This document shows positions 48,672 to 59,029 of a DNA stretch of 64,000 nucleotides, piece after piece. A model generated the notes under the pieces. It was not told where the DNA came from, ran no database searches, and saw only the letters and a list, made by a program, of their open reading frames with translations. Origin of the DNA: Alkalicoccus sp. GTDB lineage: Bacteria; Bacillota; Bacilli; Bacillales; Salisediminibacteriaceae. How positions within the stretch are numbered: position 1 is the stretch's first letter; every line of letters starts with the position of its first letter. The translations under genes were made by a program, and so were the position numbers. The stretch is taken from the NCBI GenBank assembly GCA_007692495.1, contig REBZ01000106.1:124001-188000 (forward strand), written 5' to 3'.

Positions 48672-51600
48672 TTTATTTCCTCCTTAACCAATCTGAGATC
48701 CTGTACTGCCTGGGCATCATCATCATCTGAAATATGATTCATATAAAGTGCAGCTGTATCAATATGAGTAAAACACGGGACATCGTAGGCAGCGGCGAGT
48801 TCTCTCAGCTTAAACCCGAATGACTCCGGATTACGTCCCTGGGTGGGAATATTAATGACACAGTCTATTTGTTCTTTTTTAATAAGAGCCTCAATCTCCT
48901 CCAGTGACTCAACCGCTTCAGCCGCTGTTCCCCTGTTTTTAAAATAACGGGCCGTTCCAGGAGTAGCGAAAATGTCATCTGCTTTCGAGCTCACAGCTTC
49001 ATAAAGATTCTCATAGTCTCTGGACGAAGCAGCAAGCAGCAGTGAAGGATTTTTACCGGGGGACGGGAAGACCTTCGTAAGAGCTTTTTCAAAGCTGCGG
49101 GCAATTCCTATTTTTTCGCCGGTGGATTTCATTTCCGGACTTAGGGAATGGTCAACTCCCTTCAGTTTTTTATCAGAAAAAACAGGTGCTTTAACCGTTA
49201 CATATTCAGGTGGCGGCATAAGTCCTGTCGACGTTAAAGGATAACCAAGCTGTACTTTTACTGCTTCCTCAATCATCGGAGCGCCAGTGACTTTACTGAT
49301 TATCGGCACTGTTCGGGAAGCCCTTGGATTTACTTCAATTACGTAAATCGTCCCATGGTGGATAACGAATTGAATATTCATAATTCCAATAACCGGAGTG
49401 ATGGATGCAATTTTTTTACTGATATCCACGATTGCGGCAACTTCGCTTTCCGCCAATGTCTGTGGTGGGAAAACTGTAATACTGTCGCCAGAATGAACTC
49501 CCGCTTTTTCAATATGCTCGAATATACCAGGTATGAAAACATTTTCTCCATCAGAAATGACGTCTGCTTCACATTCCTTTCCAGGCAGAAAAGCATCTGC
49601 CAAAAGAGGCCAGCATTTGTCGTTTGTCGTTGCGGAAAGCCGCGATACATAGTTCTGAAGTTCTGTTTCGCTGTAGCAGATGTACATGGACTGTCCGCCG
49701 ATCACGTAGGATGGTCTTACTAAAACAGGATAGGAAAGGGAGGCAGCAGCTTCGAGGAGCTCTTTTTCACTGTAAGCCAGACTTCCTTCAATATGAGGTA
49801 TGTCCAGTTTATTCAACAGACGGTAGAATTTATCTCTGTCTTCCAGCAATTGAATATCTTCCGGCTTTGTGCCGAGTACTTTGATTCCCGCATCCTGCAG
49901 TTCATCTGCCAGATTGACTGCTGTCTGGCCTCCGAACTGCAGCAGCACACCTTCCACGTTTTCTTTCGATGCGACGTACAGCACATCTTCAGCTGTTATT
50001 GGTTCAAAATACAGTCTGTCAGCGACCGAATAATCCGTGCTTACCGTTTCTGGATTATTGTTAATGACGACAGCTTCCCATCCGAGAGCTTTAACTGCTT
50101 CAGCCGCGTGAACAGAGCAGTAGTCAAATTCTACACCCTGGCCGATCCTGATCGGTCCGGACCCGACAATCAGCAGCCTGCGTGCATCAAAATCTGTTTC
50201 CACTTCGTCCATTCCCTGCCATGTCGAATAATAATAAGGAGTTACCGCTTCAAATTCCCCGGCGCATGTATCCACAAGTTTGTAGGCCGGTTTCATGTTT
50301 AATTCATCCATTTTATACCGTACGGCTTCTTCTTTCACGCGTGTCAATTCAGCAATCCTGTGGGTACTGATATTCATCTTCTTTAATGTGAGAAGCTCAT
50401 TCTCCGAAAGATCTTTCAGCTTCCGTCCGTTGATCTGCTGCTCCGCATCCACGATCCGCTTTACTTTGTGCAGATACCAGGGATCAATATCCGTCCACTC
50501 ATGAAGCTGCGTAATTTCGATACCCCTATCGACCGCTTCTGCAAGAGCGAAAAGTCTGAGGTCGTTTGCTGTTGTTAAGAGAGATTTCAGTTCTTCCGTG
50601 CACTTATTTTTCATGTTTTTCATAGACAGGCTGAATACGTTCATTTCCAGTGACCGGACCGCTTTATTCAGTGCAGCCTCAAACGTTCTGTCGATGGCCA
50701 TTACTTCCCCGGTTGCTTTCATCTGTGTTCCGAGCGTTCTGTCTGCTTCGGAGAATTTATCAAAAGGAAAGCGCGGCAGCTTAACGACGGTGTAATCAAG
50801 AGCAGGCTCAAACGAGGCATATGTGTTTCCGGTTATAGGATTAATAATTTCGTCCAGGTGGTAACCGACAGCACACTTTGCCGCTATTCTTGCAATTGGA
50901 TAGCCGGTTGCCTTGGAAGCAAGAGCCGAAGAGCGGCTCACCCGCGGATTCACTTCAATGATCGCATACTCATTTTTATGAGGATGGACAGCAAACTGAA
51001 TGTTGCACCCTCCTACTACTCCAAGAGCGCGAATAACTTTTAAGGAAGAGGATCGAAGCTGCTGGTACTGGCGGTCTGTAAGCGTCTGGGATGGGGCAGT
51101 GACGATGGAATCCCCTGTATGGACACCGACAGCATCCATATTTTCCATGTTGCAGACGATAATACACGTATCGTTTTTATCTCTCATTACTTCATACTCT
51201 ACTTCTTTCCATCCCTTAATACTTTTTTCCACCAATACCTGGCTGATAGGACTTGCTTTTAATGCCTGTCGAAGACGTTCCTGCAGTTCTTCTTCGGAAT
51301 AGGCAAACCCTCCCCCGGCGCCTCCGAGCGTGTAGGCGGGACGAAGGATAACCGGCAGGCCGGTTTCCGCCGCGAAGTTTTCTCCTTCTTTAATGGAAGA
51401 GACGATTTCTGAAGGAGGTACAGGTTCATTTATCTGCTGCATCAGTGTGCGGAAAAGTTCCCGGTCTTCCCCCTGCTTAATGGAAGAAGGGGAAGTGCCC
51501 AGTATTTCAACATTATATTTTTCCAGTATGCCTTTCTCAGACAACTCCATTGTTAAATTCAGGCCGGTCTGCCCTCCAAGGGATCCAATGAGACCATCAG

Positions 51601-51847
51601 GCTTTTCAGCTGCGATGATTTTTTCCAGTGACACAGTATCCAGGGGTTCCATATACACCCTGTCCGCAATCTGCTCATCTGTCATGATTGTAGCAGGGTT
51701 GTTGTTAACAAGGACGACTTCAATGTTTTCTTCTTTCAGTGCAAGGCAGGCCTGGGTTCCTGCATAATCAAATTCAGCTGCCTGTCCGATAACTATAGGG
51801 CCGGACCCTATAACAAGTACTTTATTTATACGCTGACTGTTCTGCAT
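48668..51847 (-). CDS. carB: Carbamoyl-phosphate synthase large chain
   Basis: Two ATP-grasp halves, 1059 aa; VLVIGSGPIVIGQAAEFDYAGTQAC; 4-nt overlap with argF. Confidence 0.96.
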   Translation of the reverse strand: MQNSQRINKVLVIGSGPIVIGQAAEFDYAGTQACLALKEENIEVVLVNNNPATIMTDEQIADRVYMEPLDTVSLEKIIAAEKPDGLIGSLGGQTGLNLTMELSEKGILEKYNVEILGTSPSSIKQGEDRELFRTLMQQINEPVPPSEIVSSIKEGENFAAETGLPVILRPAYTLGGAGGGFAYSEEELQERLRQALKASPISQVLVEKSIKGWKEVEYEVMRDKNDTCIIVCNMENMDAVGVHTGDSIVTAPSQTLTDRQYQQLRSSSLKVIRALGVVGGCNIQFAVHPHKNEYAIIEVNPRVSRSSALASKATGYPIARIAAKCAVGYHLDEIINPITGNTYASFEPALDYTVVKLPRFPFDKFSEADRTLGTQMKATGEVMAIDRTFEAALNKAVRSLEMNVFSLSMKNMKNKCTEELKSLLTTANDLRLFALAEAVDRGIEITQLHEWTDIDPWYLHKVKRIVDAEQQINGRKLKDLSENELLTLKKMNISTHRIAELTRVKEEAVRYKMDELNMKPAYKLVDTCAGEFEAVTPYYYSTWQGMDEVETDFDARRLLIVGSGPIRIGQGVEFDYCSVHAAEAVKALGWEAVVINNNPETVSTDYSVADRLYFEPITAEDVLYVASKENVEGVLLQFGGQTAVNLADELQDAGIKVLGTKPEDIQLLEDRDKFYRLLNKLDIPHIEGSLAYSEKELLEAAASLSYPVLVRPSYVIGGQSMYICYSETELQNYVSRLSATTNDKCWPLLADAFLPGKECEADVISDGENVFIPGIFEHIEKAGVHSGDSITVFPPQTLAESEVAAIVDISKKIASITPVIGIMNIQFVIHHGTIYVIEVNPRASRTVPIISKVTGAPMIEEAVKVQLGYPLTSTGLMPPPEYVTVKAPVFSDKKLKGVDHSLSPEMKSTGEKIGIARSFEKALTKVFPSPGKNPSLLLAASSRDYENLYEAVSSKADDIFATPGTARYFKNRGTAAEAVESLEEIEALIKKEQIDCVINIPTQGRNPESFGFKLRELAAAYDVPCFTHIDTAALYMNHISDDDDAQAVQDLRLVKEEIK

Positions 51848-52929
51848 AGCTTCTTTCCTCCTGTTGACAGACTCTGGACAAACTCATCGAATATATACGC
51901 AGTATCACTTGGACCGGGATGAGCTTCCGGATGGAACTGCACGGACTGAAGAGGGAGGAATTTGTGCTGTATGCCTTCTACAGTTTTGTCATTAACATTA
52001 ACAAACAGTGGTTCGAACCCTGCAGTCCCAAGCGTTTTCTCCCGTATAACATAGCCGTGATTCTGGGAGGTCATACTGACTTTCCCCGTAGACAGATGCT
52101 TTACCGGGTGGTTGCTCCCTCTGTGTCCAAAGGGCATTTTTTCAGTTTCCGCCCCATGGGCCAGTGCCATCAGCTGATGCCCGAGGCAGACTCCAAGACA
52201 TGGAAATTCCATCGTAATACTATATATTTCCGGAAGATAATTTTTTAAAGCCAAGGGATCCCCCGGGCCATTACTGAAAAGGACTCCATCGGGATTTAAT
52301 TGTTTTACTGTATCCAGTGTCGTATCAAATGGCACGATCGTCACCCGGCATCCTGCCTTTTTTAAAGCCTGGGGGATGGAGGATTTGCTGCCGTAATCGA
52401 AAAGAACAATATGAGCTCCTTCTCCTTCAGAATAATGTTTCACTTCTTTTATAGAAACTTCTGCAACCAGCTGTATATCGGGAGAAGTGCCGCTGCAGAA
52501 TTCCTCTGCTTCACAGGGGGTTGAAACGATTCTTGCCCGGACAGTTTCCGCCTGTCTAATAATTTTAACTAATGCACGGGTATCAACTCCTGCCAGTCCG
52601 GCTACTCCGTGGGACACGAGATAGTCGTGAATCGTTCCGGCAGATTCATGATGATTCGGTTCGTGACAGTCGTCATTGATAATTACTCCCTCAGCTGCCG
52701 GTCTTTCACTTTCATCATCTATATTGTTCCATCCATAATTTCCTATCATTGGATAGGTAAACGTAAGAATCTGTCCTTTGTAGGATGGATCTGTCATCAT
52801 TTCCTGATATCCTGTCATAGCAGTATTAAAAACGAGTTCGCCTTCCGGTTCTTTATGAGCTCCGATCCGGATTCCTTCAAAAACATGACCTGTATCTAAA
52901 ACAAGATATCCTGCTGTCACTTTTTCCAC
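51826..52929 (-). CDS. carA: Carbamoyl-phosphate synthase small chain
   Basis: GLAGVDTRALVKIIR; FPCLGVCLGHQLMALAHGAE. Confidence 0.95.
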   Translation of the reverse strand: MEKVTAGYLVLDTGHVFEGIRIGAHKEPEGELVFNTAMTGYQEMMTDPSYKGQILTFTYPMIGNYGWNNIDDESERPAAEGVIINDDCHEPNHHESAGTIHDYLVSHGVAGLAGVDTRALVKIIRQAETVRARIVSTPCEAEEFCSGTSPDIQLVAEVSIKEVKHYSEGEGAHIVLFDYGSKSSIPQALKKAGCRVTIVPFDTTLDTVKQLNPDGVLFSNGPGDPLALKNYLPEIYSITMEFPCLGVCLGHQLMALAHGAETEKMPFGHRGSNHPVKHLSTGKVSMTSQNHGYVIREKTLGTAGFEPLFVNVNDKTVEGIQHKFLPLQSVQFHPEAHPGPSDTAYIFDEFVQSLSTGGKKLCRTVSV

Positions 52930-54110
52930 GCTCCTTTTTTCACTTTTTCAAGAGCTTCAGAAAGCCCTGCAGAGAACTTCTCCAGTTCTTTTTTTTCAAC
53001 GGTGAGAGGCGGCAGTATCCGCAGTACATTTTCTCCTGCCGGGAGTGCAAGAATGCTGTTGTTTCTTAATTCCGTAATCAAAGGAGCAGCCGGACGGTTA
53101 AAATCTATACCAATAAGCATTCCCCGTCCCCTGATTTCCGCCTTCTCCTCTTCAAGTACTTTTTCCAGTGAAGAGTGGAAAAAAGCAGCTTTTTCCCGGA
53201 CAACCTCTAAAAACTTCGGATGACTGACCTTTTCTACGGTTGCGCACAGGGCAGCCATTGCTAGCGGATTGCCTCCAAAAGTACTTCCGTGGGTGCCGGG
53301 GCCAAAAGAATTTCCTACTTTTTCGGTGGACAGCATGACGCCGACAGGAAATCCCGAGCCAATCCCTTTTGCGAGCGTCAGGATATCTGGTTCAATACCG
53401 TATTGTTCACTTACTGTAAACGTCCCTGTACGTCCTGCACCGGTCTGAATTTCATCCACTATCAGAAGAATGTCATTTTTTCTGCAGAATTCGGCAAGCT
53501 TTGTAATCCACTCTTCGTCCGCCGGAATGACTCCTCCTTCTCCCTGAACAAGCTCAAGCATCACAGCAGCAGTTGTTCCGGGGTCAATACTGTTTAAAGA
53601 ATGAATGTCATTGTAAGGCAGGTAAGAAAATCCCGGCATCAGCGGAGCAAACCCATAGTGTATTTTTTCCTGAGCTGTAGCCGACATAGCCCCTCCCGTC
53701 CGTCCATGAAACGACTGGGAAAAGGTAATAATTTCTTTTTTCTCTGATTGGCTCCGATCATGCATGTATTTTCTGGCAAGTTTCCATGCTGCTTCATTTG
53801 CTTCTGCACCGCTGTTGCAGAAAAAGGCCTTATTCAGAGCCCCGTGTGCCAGCAGAGAAGCTGCTTTTTCCTGCAGCGGAATATGATACAGGTTGGAGCA
53901 GTGCCACAGCTTTTCAGTCTGTTCCTGCACAGCTTTTTTCACTTCAGACGGTACGTGCCCGAGGTTGCAGGTGGCAATGCCTGACGTAAAGTCAAGGTAG
54001 GCGTTATCTTTGTCATCCCACAGCCAGCTGCCCTCTCCTTTTGTTACAGTAAGTGGAAAGCGGCTGTATGTTTCCATTACATGTGATTTCACTGCTGCGG
54101 TCTCAGGCAT
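52917..54110 (-). CDS. argD: Acetylornithine transaminase
   Basis: FFCNSGAEANEAAWKLARKY; LTLAKGIGSGFPVGVML. Confidence 0.95.
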   Translation of the reverse strand: MPETAAVKSHVMETYSRFPLTVTKGEGSWLWDDKDNAYLDFTSGIATCNLGHVPSEVKKAVQEQTEKLWHCSNLYHIPLQEKAASLLAHGALNKAFFCNSGAEANEAAWKLARKYMHDRSQSEKKEIITFSQSFHGRTGGAMSATAQEKIHYGFAPLMPGFSYLPYNDIHSLNSIDPGTTAAVMLELVQGEGGVIPADEEWITKLAEFCRKNDILLIVDEIQTGAGRTGTFTVSEQYGIEPDILTLAKGIGSGFPVGVMLSTEKVGNSFGPGTHGSTFGGNPLAMAALCATVEKVSHPKFLEVVREKAAFFHSSLEKVLEEEKAEIRGRGMLIGIDFNRPAAPLITELRNNSILALPAGENVLRILPPLTVEKKELEKFSAGLSEALEKVKKGAWKK

Positions 54111-54903
54111 ATGTTACTTCCTCCTTCATGATTTTCGTTCCGCATTCTCCCCCGGAAGCGTAAGTATGCAGCGAACTGCTGTCGAATCCGTTCAATATGA
54201 CAGTTTCTTTTACATTCTCCTGGAGACAGGATAATGCTGCCTGAACTTTTGGAATCATTCCTCCAGTTATTACTTCTTCTTCGATGAGAGATGCCGTTTC
54301 AGATGCCGTAAGCCGGGAGTAGACATGTGTACTGCTGATATGACGGTTCATTACTCCTGGAATATCACTCACAAAAATAATGTTTGCATGCAGCGCAGAC
54401 GCTACGGCCCCGGCTGCGGTATCCGCATTCACATTGAAAACAGTCCCATCCTCTCCAATCGATATCGGTGAAATAACAGGTATATATCCTTCTCCGCATA
54501 AAAGCTCTATTAAATGTCCGTCCACTTTTGTGATTTTTCCTACGTTGCCAATGCTTCCATCCGGTTTAACCGGCTCTGCCTTCATGCAGGCCCCGTCTAC
54601 GCCGCTGAATCCAAAAGCCCTGCCTCCTGCCTGGTACAGTTTAGCTGCAATTTTCTTATTGTAGTGACCGCTTAAAATCATTTCCGCTGTTTCTACAACT
54701 TCCGGAGTAGATACCCGGAGGCCGTCACGAAAGATAATTTCTGTTTTTTTCTGTTCCAGCGCTTCATTTATTTTAGGTCCCCCGCCGTGAACAATTACCG
54801 GACAGCATCCGTACTTATCTTTTAGTTCAGCAATATTTTGAAAAAACAATTCCGGCAGACGGGAAATGATACTTCCTCCGAGCTTTATTACGAGATAGGT
54901 CAT
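54103..54903 (-). CDS. argB: Acetylglutamate kinase
   Basis: VIKLGGS; VIVHGGGPKINEALE; NVNADTAAGAVASAL. Confidence 0.95.
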   Translation of the reverse strand: MTYLVIKLGGSIISRLPELFFQNIAELKDKYGCCPVIVHGGGPKINEALEQKKTEIIFRDGLRVSTPEVVETAEMILSGHYNKKIAAKLYQAGGRAFGFSGVDGACMKAEPVKPDGSIGNVGKITKVDGHLIELLCGEGYIPVISPISIGEDGTVFNVNADTAAGAVASALHANIIFVSDIPGVMNRHISSTHVYSRLTASETASLIEEEVITGGMIPKVQAALSCLQENVKETVILNGFDSSSLHTYASGGECGTKIMKEEVTYA

Positions 54904-54915
54904 TTACTTCACCTC

Positions 54916-56139
54916 CTATGTTCTGTAAGAAGCGTTGATTTTGACATAGTCATAGGTAAGATCGCATCCCCATGCGACAGCTTCCGATTCTCCCTGTTTT
55001 AAATCAACAGTAATTGTGATCGTCCCGTTTTCAAGGTACACTGTTGCTTCTTCTTCACTGAAATCAAGCGGCAGGCCGTTTTCGACTACCTGGATTTCTC
55101 CCAAAAACACATCAACTGTTTCCGGAACTACCGGTTCACCGCTGTATCCCACAGCGCAGACCACTCTCCCCCAGTTTGGATCCGCCCCATAGACGGCTGT
55201 TTTCACGAGGTTTGAAGAGATCACTGTTTTAGCAATTTTTCCTGCAGCCTCCTCAGAAACTGCTCCTTTAACAGCTGTTTCGATAAGTTTCGTAGCGCCC
55301 TCCCCGTCTCGGGCAATTTTTTTGGCAAGAATTTCTGAAATGATAACAAACGCTTCAGCGAATTTTTCCCATTCCGGATGAGAAGGACTCAGCGGTTTAT
55401 TTTCCTGTTTCCCGTTTGCCATCACGAGTACGGTGTCGTTGGTACTGCTGTCTCCATCAACCGTTATCATGTTGTACGTTTTGTCAGTAGTCTGAGAAAG
55501 CAGAAGCTGGAGTGACTCCGGTTCAACGGCTGCATCAGTAGTAACATAGGAAAGCATCGTAGCCATGTTCGGATGGATCATACCGGATCCTTTCGCAGCA
55601 CCGCCGATTGTAATTCGTTTTCCGTCAATATCAACGGAAACTGCCGCATGCTTTGTTACAGTATCAGTTGTTAAAATAGCCTGTTCAAACAACGATGCCT
55701 GGTTAACCGATAAATCTACGGCATTAATGCCGGCTGAAATTTTATCCATCGGCAGTTGAACTCCGATAAGACCGGTTGAAGATATTCCCACGAGATGAGG
55801 ACTGAGATTCATCGCTTCTGCCGCCTGCTTCTGCATGGCCAAAGCATTGATCATTCCCTGCTCTCCGGTACAGGCATTTGCGTTTGCAGAATTTACTACA
55901 ACTGCCTGTAGCTTGTTTTCCACTGCCACCGCATCTTTTGTTACCTGGAGCGGCGCTGCCTGAAAACTGTTTGTTGTATAAACCCCGGCTGCGGCTGCCG
56001 GAACTTCAGAGTAAAGCCAGCCGAAATCCAATTTTTTTCTTCTCAGCCCGCAGTGGACTCCCCCTGCTGAAAAACCAGCCGGAGATGTTACATGACCTTC
56101 CTGCATAACGTTTACTCCTATTTTTTCACTTACCAGCAT
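54916..56139 (-). CDS. argJ: Bifunctional glutamate N-acetyltransferase/amino-acid acetyltransferase
   Basis: MIHPNMATMLSYVTTDAAV autoprocessing region; start MLVSEKIG at 56139 with RBS aaggag. Confidence 0.95.
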   Translation of the reverse strand: MLVSEKIGVNVMQEGHVTSPAGFSAGGVHCGLRRKKLDFGWLYSEVPAAAAGVYTTNSFQAAPLQVTKDAVAVENKLQAVVVNSANANACTGEQGMINALAMQKQAAEAMNLSPHLVGISSTGLIGVQLPMDKISAGINAVDLSVNQASLFEQAILTTDTVTKHAAVSVDIDGKRITIGGAAKGSGMIHPNMATMLSYVTTDAAVEPESLQLLLSQTTDKTYNMITVDGDSSTNDTVLVMANGKQENKPLSPSHPEWEKFAEAFVIISEILAKKIARDGEGATKLIETAVKGAVSEEAAGKIAKTVISSNLVKTAVYGADPNWGRVVCAVGYSGEPVVPETVDVFLGEIQVVENGLPLDFSEEEATVYLENGTITITVDLKQGESEAVAWGCDLTYDYVKINASYRT

Positions 56140-56152
56140 CTTTCTCACTCCT

Positions 56153-57181
56153 TTAAGGATATAGTGGGATTTCAGTAAGACCTTCCGATTCATTCCATCC
56201 GTTCATAAGATTCATATTCTGCACGGCCTGACCGGAAGCTCCCTTCACAAGGTTATCGATGACACTCACTACGAGCAGCCTCCCGGTTCTTTTATCCACC
56301 GAAATGCCGATGTCACAATAATTACTGCCGTAAACTTCTTTCGTTTGAGGTACAGCTCCCTCCGGACGAATCCTTACAAACGGGTGGTTTTCATAAAATT
56401 TTTGATAAGTTTCATGTAAACCGGAAGTATCATTCAAAGATAAATAACAAGTGCACATAATTCCTCTCGTCATCGGAATAAGATGCGTCTGAAATGAAAC
56501 AGGATGGTCTGCTGATGTTTCCTGTGCCAAGTACTGCTCAATTTCCGGTGTGTGCTGATGACTGCCGACTTTATAGGCTTTAATGTTTTCATTCGTTTCT
56601 GAAAAATGAGTCATCATGGACATTTTTCTTCCAGCACCGGAAACCCCGGTTTTACCATCGATAATAATATCTTTTTGAGAAGCTTTTCCCGAAATGACTG
56701 CCGGAAGAATACCAAGAAGAGCTGCTGTTGCAAAACAACCCGGATTGGAAATGATCTCTGCCTTTTTAATTTTTTCACCATTAATTTCGGGCATCCCGTA
56801 AACCGCTTGTTTCTGCAGCTCCTCCGAAGGTGCTTCTCCTCCGTACCATTGTTCATATTCATCCGGGCTGTCTATACGCAGATCGCCGGACAGGTCAATG
56901 TACTGCACCCGGGGCTGCCGGATCCGGGGAAGAAGTTCTTTAGCCACACCTGCCGGAGTTGCAAAAAAGACAATGTCCGCCTTTTCCAGTAAGCCGCTGT
57001 TAAGAGCGGTGAATTTTTCGTCTACTAGTGTTGTAAGGTGCGGGTAACGGTCAGCGACCGGTTCCCCTTCTTCACTTCGGGATATAAGAGCACTGATCTG
57101 GATATATGGATGTCTTTCAAGAATCCGGATCAGCTCCAGTGCTCCGTATCCCGTACCTCCTATAACTGCTGCCTGCTTCAT
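56153..57181 (-). CDS. argC: N-acetyl-gamma-glutamyl-phosphate reductase
   Basis: AAVIGGTGYGALELIRIL; SNPGCFATAALLGI. Confidence 0.95.
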   Translation of the reverse strand: MKQAAVIGGTGYGALELIRILERHPYIQISALISRSEEGEPVADRYPHLTTLVDEKFTALNSGLLEKADIVFFATPAGVAKELLPRIRQPRVQYIDLSGDLRIDSPDEYEQWYGGEAPSEELQKQAVYGMPEINGEKIKKAEIISNPGCFATAALLGILPAVISGKASQKDIIIDGKTGVSGAGRKMSMMTHFSETNENIKAYKVGSHQHTPEIEQYLAQETSADHPVSFQTHLIPMTRGIMCTCYLSLNDTSGLHETYQKFYENHPFVRIRPEGAVPQTKEVYGSNYCDIGISVDKRTGRLLVVSVIDNLVKGASGQAVQNMNLMNGWNESEGLTEIPLYP

Positions 57182-57221
57182 AAAAAGTCCCGCCTTTCGA
57201 AAACATATGAATTAATTCATC

Positions 57222-57285
57222 ATTATACTCTTAACATAATTTTTATGCAATATTATTTATGAACTAAAATGTTTTTTTATGCATG
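57222..57285 (-). promoter_or_regulatory. argC operon promoter with putative ARG boxes
   Basis: Minus strand TTGCAT-17nt-TATAAT (57245-57250 and 57222-57227); CATGCATAAAAAAACATT (57268-57285) and CATAAATAATATTGCATA (57244-57261) resemble the ArgR/AhrC consensus CATGAATAAAAATKCAAK as recalled. Confidence 0.7.
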
Positions 57286-57295
57286 AATGTATGAA

Positions 57296-57326
57296 AAAAA
57301 GCCCCCTTCCTAAAGGATCGGGGACA
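57296..57326 (-). terminator. Terminator overlapping the cls stop codon
   Basis: Minus strand CCCCGATCCTTTAGGAAGGGGGCTTTTTTT; stop TAG within hairpin. Confidence 0.8.
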
Positions 57327-58758
57327 GGAGTCTCGAAACAGACTCTTTGAAACGCACAGTTTTTGAACGTTTTTGGTATTTTTCTTCTGTCAGATTGTCA
57401 GAATGCATCATGTCCTGTTCAAAATCCCGTGCAAGAAGTTCAGATGTATCTTTATCGTATATAAATGCGTTCACCTCAAAGTTCAGCCGAAAACTTCTCA
57501 TATCAATATTTGCTGTTCCAACTGTACTTACGCTACGGTCAATCACTATTGACTTGGAGTGGATAAACCCATTTTGATAAATATATACATTCACTCCGGC
57601 TTTAAGCATCAGTCCGATATGGGAGAGCGTAGCCCAGTATATAAAAGGATGATCCGGTTTGTTAGGAATCATTACCCGTACGTCTTTCCCAGAAAGTGAG
57701 GCAATTCTCAGAGCATCGCTCAGACTTTCATCAGGGATAAAGTAAGGTGTTTGAATGTATATGGATTCTTTAGCACTCGTAATCATTTTTATATAACCAT
57801 TTTTAATCTGTTCCCATTCGGAATCCGGACCACTGGAAACAATCTGCACTGCTGCGTTGCCAAGAGGTTCTTTCATTGGGAAATAGTGAGGTTCATAGGC
57901 GATCACATGTTTTTTGGACGCCTGATTCCAATCCAGAATAAAACGCGTCTGCATCGGATCCACCGCGTTTCCGCAGATCCGGAGATGAGTGTCCCTCCAA
58001 TAACCGAATTTCCGGCTTTTCCCTAAATATTCATCTCCTGCATTGAATCCACCGACATACCCTATTTTGCCGTCTATAATAGCAAGTTTCCGGTGATTAC
58101 GGTAATTAAGCCGAAGATTTACAGGAGCCAGTTTCGAAGGAAAAAATACTCCTACTTCGCCTCCTGCTTCCGTAAGTTCCCGGAAATGTCTTCGTTTCAG
58201 CCTTCTTGAACCAAGTTCGTCGTAAAGAACCCGCACAGTAAGTCCTGCTTTCGCTTTTTGTGTAAGCAGGGAGATCAATTCCCTTCCCAGTTCGTCGTTA
58301 CGGAAAATATAATACTGCAGATGAATATGATCCTCTGCCTGACTAATATCTTTTATAAGCTGGTTGAATTTCTTTCTCCCGTCATTAAAAATATCGATCT
58401 GGTTATCTTTGGTAAGAATAGCATCATTATTTATAAGATGCATATAAATCATGTCCCTGGAAGGATCGATGTTTTCATTATGAAAATGAAAGGAAGGATT
58501 ACTTATCTGGTCCATCTGTTTTTTAAGAATATCGTGTATCCCTATTTTAGTAATTCCTTCCCAGTCGAAAAGGCGTCTGCGTGTTAAATTCTGTCCGAGA
58601 AAAATATAAATAATAAAACCGAGAAAAGGAATAAAAAACAGGATCAGTACCCAGGCCCAGGTGGCAGCGGCATTTTTTCGTTCAAAAAATATTATAATCC
58701 CGGCAAATAATATATTCACTATAAAAAGCAGTAATAATAAAATTGAAAGTATATCCAT
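57310..58758 (-). CDS. cls: Cardiolipin synthase (two HKD/PLD motifs)
   Basis: HRKLAIIDGKIGYVGGFNAGDEYLG and HSKSIVIDRSVSTVGTANIDMRSF; N-terminal TM segments. Confidence 0.95.
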   Translation of the reverse strand: MDILSILLLLLFIVNILFAGIIIFFERKNAAATWAWVLILFFIPFLGFIIYIFLGQNLTRRRLFDWEGITKIGIHDILKKQMDQISNPSFHFHNENIDPSRDMIYMHLINNDAILTKDNQIDIFNDGRKKFNQLIKDISQAEDHIHLQYYIFRNDELGRELISLLTQKAKAGLTVRVLYDELGSRRLKRRHFRELTEAGGEVGVFFPSKLAPVNLRLNYRNHRKLAIIDGKIGYVGGFNAGDEYLGKSRKFGYWRDTHLRICGNAVDPMQTRFILDWNQASKKHVIAYEPHYFPMKEPLGNAAVQIVSSGPDSEWEQIKNGYIKMITSAKESIYIQTPYFIPDESLSDALRIASLSGKDVRVMIPNKPDHPFIYWATLSHIGLMLKAGVNVYIYQNGFIHSKSIVIDRSVSTVGTANIDMRSFRLNFEVNAFIYDKDTSELLARDFEQDMMHSDNLTEEKYQKRSKTVRFKESVSRLLSPIL

Positions 58759-58845
58759 AGGACCTCCTGGTCGTAAGATGCTGCTTTTATTTTAACTCAC
58801 AAGGCGGTTCACTGCATCAGCTTCCATGTTTTTCCCACAAAAAAA

Positions 58846-58869
58846 CTGCAGAAAAGTAATTTTCTGCAG
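58846..58869 (-). terminator. Hairpin/terminator downstream of serine hydrolase gene
   Basis: CTGCAGAAAAGTAATTTTCTGCAG followed on minus strand by T7. Confidence 0.75.
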
Positions 58870-59029
58870 CTGGTTTGCTTCATTTTCAGCTTAGTATGAA
58901 TGCTTCCTATGGAACTAATTATTCCAGCGCCCTTCTGTACTTACCGGTCAAAAGCTTCCCTGGAAGCATTCCCGGAGTCCCTGGTAATCCGCCGTTTTAA
59001 GCTCAAGCTAATTTTCATCTGCTTTTTTA

